Shown piece by piece: positions 58,151 to 64,000 of a stretch of DNA of 64,000 nt (its first letter is position 1; the number at the start of each line of letters is the position of its first letter). The stretch lies in NCBI GenBank assembly GCA_025454255.1, contig JALOOU010000021.1:1-64000 (forward strand), read 5' to 3'. This DNA comes from Desulfobacterales bacterium. Its GTDB lineage: Bacteria > Desulfobacterota > Desulfobacteria > Desulfobacterales > SpSt-501. Under the pieces are notes generated by a model. That model was not told where the DNA came from and did no database searches. It saw only the letters and a list, made by a program, of their open reading frames with translations. The translations under genes were made by a program, and so were the position numbers.

Positions 58151-59454
58151 TTTCCTTCCTCTCGTTTTTCCGGCTGCCAGCGGCAGTCGTCCAGGTCGGC
58201 TTGCCCCCGCACCACGTCCTCCGCAAAGGTCCGGCAGTCCGGCGCCCCGCAGGCCCCGCAGCCCCATCCGGCCACCTGCTCGAGGATGGACTCGATGCGC
58301 TGCATCTGCTCGAGCGACAGCGCCGGTTTGCGGTCGCCGAAGTGCCGGGTCAGCTCCATCGCATTCTGGTCGGGCTGAAACCGGCCCTTGTCGTAGAGCC
58401 GCAGGATGGTGTTGCGCGGGACCCGCCGCCCCAGCCCGTAGATGTGGAGCATGCGCTGGACGTTGCTCTTGGCAAGGTACTTGTCCACGGCGTTGAGCAC
58501 CCCTCCCAGGCAGCCTTCGCGGCAGGTGCGGAATTCGAAATACTCGACATCCTGGAAAAGCCCCATCTCGATTTTCTGCAGGTACTCGATGGCCTCCTTC
58601 AGGCCGGGCACGGCCATCGATTTTTCGACCTTCATACTGGCGATTTCGCCGCCGGACATCGCCACGAGGGCAGCGTTGCCGGTGGCGCAGGTCTCGAACT
58701 CCAGCAGGGTCTCGGAGAAGGGCGTCCCTTCGTGCAGGATCGTCTCGACCCGCTGTTTCAACTCCGGGTAGATCTCGTTGATCCCGATCGGGATGGCCGG
58801 GTGTTTGCGCGTGGCCGCCATGCCGTCGATCGGCGACACCGCCATGGTCGGGCAGGGGTTGATGTAGTACTTGATCACCTTGCGTCCCTGCGCCTCGTAC
58901 TGGGGGATCAGGCGCTCCCGGACCTCGCGGGCCATCAGCGCCACAGGCCGGAGCACCGGCAGCACATTGGGCAGCAGACTGGGGAACTGGAAGGCGATCA
59001 GCCGCACCACGGCCGGGCAGACCGGGGAGATCAACGGCCAGGGGGCCTCCCGCGATTCCCGGTTGCGGCGGATGAACTCGGCCGCTGCGAGCTGAAACAT
59101 CTCGAGAAAAATGGACATGTCGATGGTGTGGTGAAACCCCATCTGCCGCAGGCCGAGCAGCACGTCCTTGGGCATGGCGTTGGGGAACTGGGCATAGAGC
59201 ACGGGCGAGACGAGGGCGATGGCCACATGGTCCCGGCCGACGGCCTCGGGCGCGCCGCCGGCCGCCGTTACGGCGCCCGCCGCGCAGGTGCGGATGCAGG
59301 CGCCGCAGCCGATGCACAGATCGACCAACCGGATCGAGGTGCGGTTGCGGATGCGAATGGCCCGGGTCGGACAGACCTTCAGGCAGGCGGCGCAGCCGTT
59401 GCAGCGTTCGGGATGAAACCGGACGTACGGGGTGGTTTGGTAATCAGGGGTCAT
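58147..59454 (-). CDS. [FeFe]-hydrogenase-like sensor protein (HydS type)
   Basis: A 435-residue protein. Two [4Fe-4S] ferredoxin sites (Cys18-21-24-28 and 47-50-53-57) precede an [FeFe]-hydrogenase large-subunit domain (~75-370) and a C-terminal Fe-S domain (Cys399, 402, 407, 424). The four H-cluster ligands are kept: Cys146 (SPVCPAV), Cys201 (INPCPTM), Cys311 and Cys315 (TCREGC). The proton-transfer cysteine before the first ligand is Val145, and the lysine three residues after the second is Met204. Loss of both is typical of sensory (group C/D-like) rather than catalytic proteins. It lies in an operon of signalling domains and is coupled by ATGA overlaps on both sides. Confidence 0.88.
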   Translation of the reverse strand: MTPDYQTTPYVRFHPERCNGCAACLKVCPTRAIRIRNRTSIRLVDLCIGCGACIRTCAAGAVTAAGGAPEAVGRDHVAIALVSPVLYAQFPNAMPKDVLLGLRQMGFHHTIDMSIFLEMFQLAAAEFIRRNRESREAPWPLISPVCPAVVRLIAFQFPSLLPNVLPVLRPVALMAREVRERLIPQYEAQGRKVIKYYINPCPTMAVSPIDGMAATRKHPAIPIGINEIYPELKQRVETILHEGTPFSETLLEFETCATGNAALVAMSGGEIASMKVEKSMAVPGLKEAIEYLQKIEMGLFQDVEYFEFRTCREGCLGGVLNAVDKYLAKSNVQRMLHIYGLGRRVPRNTILRLYDKGRFQPDQNAMELTRHFGDRKPALSLEQMQRIESILEQVAGWGCGACGAPDCRTFAEDVVRGQADLDDCRWQPEKREEGK

Positions 59455-59798
59455 GCGGCCTCTTTGTTCCCCTCGATGGAAAAGCACATGCGCACGCGGG
59501 TCCCCTGGCCCGGCGCGGAGTCGATGTGGATCTCGTCCGAGTTGTTCTTCATGTTGGAGAGCCCCATGCCCGCGCCGAAGCCCATCTCGCGGGCCTCCTC
59601 GGAGGCGGTGGAGTAACCGGGCTGCATGGCGCGTTCGATGTCCTCGATTCCCGGCCCATCGTCGTTGATCTCGAGGGTCAGCTGGTCGGCCGCGATGTCC
59701 AGGTGGATCTGGCCGTTGCCGCCGTGGATCACCGCATTCATCTCGCCCTCGTAGCAGCAGATCGCGATGCGCCGCACCAGGGCGGGCTCCAGGTGCAT
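59451..59798 (-). CDS. RsbW-like anti-sigma/switch ATPase
   Basis: A 115-residue GHKL ATPase of the serine-kinase anti-sigma type: N-box EGEMNAVIHGG, G1 NDDGPGIED, and G2 GFGAGMGLSNMKN. Homologues next to sensory hydrogenases are longer at the N-terminus by about 20-25 residues (a strand and helix). Here the frame upstream has no start and no such residues, so the protein may be N-terminally truncated or frameshifted. The stop overlaps the sensor start (ATGA). It likely phosphorylates or sequesters a partner protein. No anti-anti-sigma (STAS) gene is in the window. Confidence 0.78.
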   Translation of the reverse strand: MHLEPALVRRIAICCYEGEMNAVIHGGNGQIHLDIAADQLTLEINDDGPGIEDIERAMQPGYSTASEEAREMGFGAGMGLSNMKNNSDEIHIDSAPGQGTRVRMCFSIEGNKEAA

Positions 59799-59856
59799 CG
59801 ACTTGAGGATGTTTTGCGGAGGCTGGCCATGCGGGTACGCTGCAGCCGGCGGCGGC

Positions 59857-60210
59857 TTATCGCCGCCCGTCCAGCCCCGTGAGGCCCAGGGCGTGCAGCC
59901 GGCCGCAGCAGGCGAACATGCCGAAGGGGGTGGAGAAGATCGGCATCCGCTCGTTTTTGGCCACCTCGATCACCTCGGGCAGCGGAACTTTACCGCGCAC
60001 GAAGACGATGGCCACCACCCCGGCGATCTTGGAGGTGCGCACGGTCTGGACGGAGGTCAGCCCGGTCAGCAGAAGGATCCCCTCGGTCGGCCGGGCGAGC
60101 ACATCGCTCATGAGGTCGCTCGCCCCGCAGCGCGTGATCTCGGTCGCGAGCCCGTCCTCTCCCAGCAGCACCGTCGCCTCTAGCACCCGCACGATTTCGG
60201 CCAGTTTCAT
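59857..60210 (-). CDS. DRTGG domain protein (first copy)
   Basis: A 117-residue single-domain protein (MKLAEIVRVLEATVLLGEDGLATEITRCGASDLMSDVLARPTEG ... STPFGMFACCGRLHALGL). It is the first gene of the sensor operon, 56 bases after the predicted transcription start. The start at 60210 has AAGG at good spacing. An ATG at 60219 is also in frame. A probable small-molecule-binding role is inferred from the domain. The cysteine pair in FACCGR near the C-terminus could be redox-active and is absent from the second DRTGG copy. Confidence 0.82.
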   Translation of the reverse strand: MKLAEIVRVLEATVLLGEDGLATEITRCGASDLMSDVLARPTEGILLLTGLTSVQTVRTSKIAGVVAIVFVRGKVPLPEVIEVAKNERMPIFSTPFGMFACCGRLHALGLTGLDGRR

Positions 60211-60273
60211 CGCCTGCATCCTTGACTGTGGGGTCGGCTGAAACATCACACCCGGAGCGGAATTTCGAAGAGC

Positions 60274-60302
60274 ACTATAAAATGGCGGTGTAGGGGTGTC
60301 AA
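60274..60302 (-). promoter_or_regulatory. near-consensus promoter of the sensor operon
   Basis: The minus strand has TTGACA (60302-60297), an exact 17-base spacer and TATAGT (60279-60274). It overlaps the stop codon of the upstream deaminase gene. This is one of the two best sigma-70 matches seen in the window and implies the sensor genes are transcribed on their own. Confidence 0.8.
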
Positions 60303-61627
60303 GCAGAGGCCGCCGCCATCCTGCGGCAGCCGGCGGCGATGGCCTCGACCCGGCGCATGACCTCTGCCACATCGAACGTCAGCAGGCGCCGGTGGCGCAC
60401 CAGCGGCCTGCCCGCCACCCACACCGCCTCCACATCCGCCCCGGAGGCGGCATACACGACGGCCGAGGCCGGATGGTGCAGGGGGGTCAAGTGCGGCTGT
60501 CGGGTGTCGATGACGATCAGATCCGCCTGTTTGCCGAGCTCGATCGAGCCGATCTCCCGCTCCAGTCCCAGGGCGCGCGCGCCCTCGATGGTGGCCATGC
60601 GAATCGCGCGCTCGGCGGAAATCAGCGTCGGGTCCAAGCCGTCCACCTTGTGGAGCTTGGCCGCCAGGTCCATGGCGGCGAACAGGTCGAGATCGTTGTT
60701 GCTGGCGCAGCCGTCGGTGCCGAGGCCCACGGTGATCCCGGCGGCCAGCATGGCCGCCACCGGCGCGATGCCTGCGCCGAGCTTGAGGTTGCTTTCGGGG
60801 TTGTGCGACACCTTCGCCCCCCGCTCGGCGATGAGATCGATGTCGGCTGCTTCCACCTGCACGCAGTGGACCAGGAGGGTCTGCGGGTCGAGCACGCCGA
60901 TGCGCTCGAGCCATCCGATGGGCGACACGCCGTGCGCGGCCGAAATGAGCTCATGCTCCCGGCAGGTTTCGGCCGCGTGCACCTGGAACAGCAGCCCCAG
61001 CTCCGCGCACAGCCGTTTGGCCGCGACAAGGGTCCGCTCGGAGCAGGTGTAGGGGGAGTGGCAAAAGACCGAGGGGGTGATGGTGCCGGTGCGGCCGAGC
61101 CAGGCGCTCGCGAACTCGCGCGCGGCGCGGATGTTCTCGGCCGGGTCGGCCACGCCCGGCGCCGGGAAGTCGACGACCCCCTGTCCCAGCACCGCGCGCA
61201 GGCCGGCCTCCCGCAGCGCTTCGGCCACGGTGTTTTCGTGAAAATAGCCGTCACAGCAGGTGGTGGTGCCCGAAAGCGCCATCTCGGCGCAGGCGAGCAG
61301 CGCGCCCCAGCGGACGGACGCCGGCGTGATCACCGCCCGCTCGACCGGGAAGATGTGCTCGTTCAGCCAGGCCTCCAGCGGCAGGTCGTCCGCCAGTCCG
61401 CGGAAGAGCGTCATCGGCAGGTGGGTGTGGGTATTGATGAGCCCGGGCATGACGATGCCGCCGCGGGCGTCGCTGAGCTCGCGCGCCGCGGGCAGGGGCG
61501 CGGGTTCGGTTCGCCCGATCGCCGCAATCGTCTCCCCGCGCACCCCGACCCACCCCCCGGCGATGACATCAAAATCCGGGTTGCACGTGAGGATCGTCCC
61601 GTTGTGGATGAGGAGGTCGAAGGCCAT
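60299..61627 (-). CDS. MtaD-type nucleoside deaminase, copy 2
   Basis: A 442-residue amidohydrolase. The metal ligands are in INTHTHLPMTLFRGLADDLPL, FQVHAAETCREHE, HNPESNLKLG and GLGTDGCASNNDLDLF. This pattern identifies the methylthioadenosine/S-adenosylhomocysteine deaminase group, which converts the adenine ring to hypoxanthine. It lies 66 bases downstream of a close paralogue in the same direction. Two copies side by side suggest divided substrates, for example methylthioadenosine, S-adenosylhomocysteine or 5'-deoxyadenosine. The gap between them contains three TGCCTA repeats. Confidence 0.88.
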   Translation of the reverse strand: MAFDLLIHNGTILTCNPDFDVIAGGWVGVRGETIAAIGRTEPAPLPAARELSDARGGIVMPGLINTHTHLPMTLFRGLADDLPLEAWLNEHIFPVERAVITPASVRWGALLACAEMALSGTTTCCDGYFHENTVAEALREAGLRAVLGQGVVDFPAPGVADPAENIRAAREFASAWLGRTGTITPSVFCHSPYTCSERTLVAAKRLCAELGLLFQVHAAETCREHELISAAHGVSPIGWLERIGVLDPQTLLVHCVQVEAADIDLIAERGAKVSHNPESNLKLGAGIAPVAAMLAAGITVGLGTDGCASNNDLDLFAAMDLAAKLHKVDGLDPTLISAERAIRMATIEGARALGLEREIGSIELGKQADLIVIDTRQPHLTPLHHPASAVVYAASGADVEAVWVAGRPLVRHRRLLTFDVAEVMRRVEAIAAGCRRMAAASA

Positions 61628-61693
61628 GGGAAGTCGCTAAGGGAAATGCCTATTATAATGCCTACCGTGCCTAAAATAGTAAGAAAAGGCAGA

Positions 61694-63013
61694 CTACTTC
61701 CTCGCCCGGATGGCGGCCGCCAGGCGATTCACTTCGTCCATCGCCGCTTGCGCATCGAAGGTCAAGATCCGGCGGTCGCGCAGCACGACCCGGCCGGCGA
61801 TCACGACCGTGGCCACGTCGCTTCCGCGCGCGGCGTACACCAGATGGGAGGCCGGGTGGTACATCGGGGTCAGGTGCGGCTTGCGGGTGTCGAGAACGAT
61901 CAGGTCGGCCTGCTTGCCGGCCTCGATCGAGCCGATGCGCTCGCCCAGGCCGAGGGCCCGCGCGCCGTCGATCGTGGCCATGCGCAGGACGGTTTGAGCA
62001 TCCATGACCGTGGGGTCGAGGGTTTGCCCTTTGTGGAGCTTGGCGGCGGTGTCCATCTCCTGGAAGAGGTCGAGATTGTTGTTGCTGGCGGCCCCGTCGG
62101 TGCCGAGCCCCACGCAGATGCCTGCGGCGAGCAAGCGCGGCACCGGGGCGATGCCCGAGGCCAGCTTCATATTGCTCTCCGGGTTGTGGGACACCTTGAC
62201 CGCGTGCGCTTGCAGCAGCCCGATATCATCCTCGGTCAACGCGACGCAATGGCAGGCGAGCACGTTCGGCGCCAGCAGCCCCAGCGCCGCCAGGTGGCCC
62301 ACGGGGGTGCGGCCGTAGCGCGCGATGATCGTCTCCACCTCGCCGCTGGTCTCGGCCAGATGGATCACCATCGGCAGCCCGTGGCGCTGCGCCAGGCGGA
62401 AGGCCCGCTCGAGCAGCTCCGGCCGGCACAGATAGGGCGAGTGGGGCTCGACGGCGACCGAGATCAGCGGGTCGCCGCGGAAGGCATCGATGAGCCGCTG
62501 CGTGCAGGCGAACCCGTTTTCGGCGTCGCCGTAGGCCGGGGAGGGAAAATCGAAGAGCACCTCGCCGACCACGGCGCGCATGCCCGCCTGCTGCGCGGCG
62601 CGGCCGACCGCCGCTGCGAACAGATACATGTCGCAAAAGGTGGTGGTGCCGGAGAGGATCATCTCGGCGCAGGCCAGAAGGGCCCCGCTTCGGACCTGCT
62701 CTGCGTCGAGGCCGGCCTCGGCCGGGAAGATGTGCTCGTTCAGCCAGGCCATCAGCGGCAGGTCGTCCGCCAGGCCCCGGAAAAGGGTCATGGCGGCGTG
62801 GGTGTGGGTGTTCACCAGGCCGGGCATGATGATGCCGCCGCGGGCGTCGATGACCTCGGCGGCCGGCAGGCCGGAGAGCTCCGCCGTTGTGCCGACGGCC
62901 GCGATGCGGCCGTCCCGGACGGCGACGGCGCCGTCCGGGATCACGCGGTTTTCGGCATCCACGGTGAGCAGCAGGCCGCGGTTGAGAACCAGGTCAGCCG
63001 CAGTCGCCGTCAT
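61694..63013 (-). CDS. MtaD-type nucleoside deaminase, copy 1
   Basis: A 439-residue amidohydrolase with the same landmarks as its neighbour: VNTHTHAAMTLFRGLADDLPL, MVIHLAETSGEVE, HNPESNMKLASG and GLGTDGAASNNNLDLF. It overlaps the phosphorylase gene by 20 bases, so deamination and phosphorolysis are coupled at translation. Expected reaction: 5'-methylthioadenosine to 5'-methylthioinosine. The catalytic zinc site is complete. Of the two copies, the overlap with the phosphorylase makes this the more likely methylthioadenosine enzyme. Confidence 0.88.
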   Translation of the reverse strand: MTATAADLVLNRGLLLTVDAENRVIPDGAVAVRDGRIAAVGTTAELSGLPAAEVIDARGGIIMPGLVNTHTHAAMTLFRGLADDLPLMAWLNEHIFPAEAGLDAEQVRSGALLACAEMILSGTTTFCDMYLFAAAVGRAAQQAGMRAVVGEVLFDFPSPAYGDAENGFACTQRLIDAFRGDPLISVAVEPHSPYLCRPELLERAFRLAQRHGLPMVIHLAETSGEVETIIARYGRTPVGHLAALGLLAPNVLACHCVALTEDDIGLLQAHAVKVSHNPESNMKLASGIAPVPRLLAAGICVGLGTDGAASNNNLDLFQEMDTAAKLHKGQTLDPTVMDAQTVLRMATIDGARALGLGERIGSIEAGKQADLIVLDTRKPHLTPMYHPASHLVYAARGSDVATVVIAGRVVLRDRRILTFDAQAAMDEVNRLAAAIRARK

Positions 63014-63833
63014 CGATCGAGTCCAGTATGCGGTTTACAAGCCGCCCCATCCGCGGGGCCGCCTGCCGCGCGGTGGCGATGATCGCATCCACCGAGGCCG
63101 GCTCGGGGCGGTCCGGGTCGTGGACGTTGGTGACCACCGAGAGGCCGAGGACGGCCATCCCGCCGTGGACGGCGGCGATCACCTCCATCACCGTCGAAAA
63201 GCCCACCGCGTCCGCGCCGATGGCTCTCAGGAACCGGATCTCAGCGGGCGTCTCCAGGGAAGGCCCTTTCAGGCCGGCGTAGACTCCGCGGCGCAAGGGG
63301 AGGGTCGCGGCTGCCGCCGCGCGCTCCGCCAGCGACAGGAGGCCCGGGTCGTAGGCGGCCGACATGTCCGGGAACCTGTCCCCCCAGCGCTCTTCGTTGG
63401 GGCCGACCAGCGGGTTTTCGCCGGTCAGGTTGAGGTGGTCGCCGATCAGCATGATATCGCCGGGGCGAAAAGCCGGGTTGAGGCCGCCGGCGGCATTGGT
63501 GACGATGAGGCGGCGCACGCCCATCTCCTGCAGCACCCGGACCGGGAAGACGACCTCGGCCGGCGAGCGCCCCTCGTAGAGGTGGAATCGGCCCTGCAGC
63601 AGCAGGATCGAGCGGCCCTGGACATCCCCCGCCAGGAGTCGGCCGGCATGGGATTCGACTGTGGGCAAGGGAAAGTGCGGGATGGCGTCGTAGTCGAAGG
63701 CCGCGGCCACCTTCAGCCCGGAGAAGGCATCCCCCAAGCCGGTGCCGGCGAGCAGGCCGATGCGGGGGGAGGAGGGGGTCCGCTCCAGCAAAAAGGCGGC
63801 GGCCTGCTTCGCTTTTTCGAGAGGATTCTTCAT
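62994..63833 (-). CDS. purine nucleoside / methylthioinosine phosphorylase (PNP family)
   Basis: A 279-residue trimeric-type PNP. It has LLAGTGLGDAF (phosphate loop), QGRFHLYEG, RLIVTNAAGGLNPAF, GVYAGLKGPSLETPAEIRFLRAIGADAVGFSTVMEVIAA and VVTNVHDPD (purine-contact Asn kept). The usual STVPEV is STVMEV. It cleaves a 6-oxopurine nucleoside with phosphate. With MtaD downstream, methylthioinosine to hypoxanthine plus methylthioribose-1-phosphate is the natural assignment, feeding MtnA. It is the first gene after a good sigma-70 promoter with a very short leader and no clear ribosome site. Inosine/guanosine salvage is the alternative. Confidence 0.88.
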   Translation of the reverse strand: MKNPLEKAKQAAAFLLERTPSSPRIGLLAGTGLGDAFSGLKVAAAFDYDAIPHFPLPTVESHAGRLLAGDVQGRSILLLQGRFHLYEGRSPAEVVFPVRVLQEMGVRRLIVTNAAGGLNPAFRPGDIMLIGDHLNLTGENPLVGPNEERWGDRFPDMSAAYDPGLLSLAERAAAAATLPLRRGVYAGLKGPSLETPAEIRFLRAIGADAVGFSTVMEVIAAVHGGMAVLGLSVVTNVHDPDRPEPASVDAIIATARQAAPRMGRLVNRILDSIDDGDCG

Positions 63834-63854
63834 ATTCGCATCGAACGCCCGGGG

Positions 63855-63883
63855 ATCTTATGTCAGCCCCGCGATCCAGTCAA
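63855..63883 (-). promoter_or_regulatory. sigma-70-type promoter of the nucleoside salvage operon
   Basis: TTGACT (63883-63878), a 17-base spacer and TAAGAT (63860-63855) lie on the minus strand. The predicted start leaves a leader of about 15 bases before the PNP ATG. Bases 63884-64000 show no gene. Confidence 0.6.
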
Positions 63884-64000
63884 CTCGAACCTTGCCTCTG
63901 TGCTCCGCAGGCTTGACGCATGCGCGGTTCGGGCCATAGGGGCCATGGTCGGGCCGCCCGCCCGGCGTTGACATTTCTCGGAGGTTGTGGAATAAGGCCA

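Noticed and set aside
57800-59317. A 505-residue minus-strand frame containing the second DRTGG domain
   Set aside because: Only its last 116 residues are real. The rest is an out-of-frame reading of the hydrogenase-like gene, and ATG 58150 overlaps that gene's stop as expected for coupling.
58147-59454. Catalytic [FeFe]-hydrogenase
   Set aside because: The proton-transfer cysteine and active-site lysine are missing and no NuoF/HydB-type partner gene is present. A sensor role fits better.

Overview
The window looks like a chromosomal segment from a sulfate-reducing or syntrophic member of the Desulfobacterota (former Deltaproteobacteria). The strongest marker is a complete Qrc (periplasmic cytochrome c:menaquinone oxidoreductase) operon preceded by ResB/CcsA cytochrome c maturation genes. 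An AhbA/AhbB-type siroheme decarboxylase, a CooT-like protein, a PEP-CTERM protein and a [FeFe]-hydrogenase-like sensor cluster fit the same group. Most of the window is GC-rich. The first ~7 kb is clearly more AT-rich and holds the debris of mobile DNA.

Layout. 0-7.3 kb: zinc-ribbon protein; PEP-CTERM protein behind a probable c-di-GMP (GEMM-I) riboswitch; MFS-PlsC fusion; nucleotidyltransferase remnant; AI-2E transporter; REP-type transposase flanked by inverted repeats; orphan prepilin; MaoC hydratase. 7.3-20.1 kb (minus strand): a tricarboxylate import and oxidation operon (prpF, tctC, tctB, tctA, MmgE/PrpD, aconitase, NADP-isocitrate dehydrogenase, DUF401 permease). Its PrpR-like sigma-54 activator lies just upstream, and a very good -24/-12 promoter sits between activator and operon. 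20.2-23.2 kb: GH13_18 sugar phosphorylase and an orphan ParA/ribbon-helix-helix pair. 23.3-32.8 kb: Smr, PlsY, an IspH-UbiA fusion, CooT, DUF3842, NYN nuclease, chromosomal ParA/ParB, M48-TPR protease and an EF-G paralogue. 32.8-38.1 kb: tRNA-Ala(GGC), PpiD-like chaperone with two small zinc-ribbon proteins, a UvrD-family helicase carrying a one-base frameshift, and a small winged-helix protein. 38.3-45.9 kb: resB, ccsB and qrcABCD plus a translationally coupled 56-residue membrane protein. 46-54.6 kb: murA, comEC, flavin reductase, leucyl aminopeptidase, B12-binding radical SAM protein and siroheme decarboxylase.

55-64 kb (minus strand) is the most unusual part. A methylthioadenosine salvage route is spelled out by a purine nucleoside phosphorylase, two MtaD-type deaminases and MtnA. 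Between the deaminases and mtnA lies an eight-gene run with its own near-consensus promoter: DRTGG, RsbW-like ATPase, [FeFe]-hydrogenase-like protein, second DRTGG, PHP, HATPase, thioredoxin-fold ferredoxin, then mtnA. The hydrogenase-like protein keeps the four H-cluster cysteines but lacks the proton-transfer cysteine and the active-site lysine of catalytic enzymes. No catalytic hydrogenase is present in the window. This reads as a redox- or H2-sensing phosphorelay coupled to mtnA by position.

Several non-coding elements recur: two copies each of two dispersed intergenic repeat families, inverted arrays of a CACCRRR heptamer in front of murA, and a long inverted repeat at the 3' end of mtnA. 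All functions are inferred from reading motifs by eye. No database search was run.
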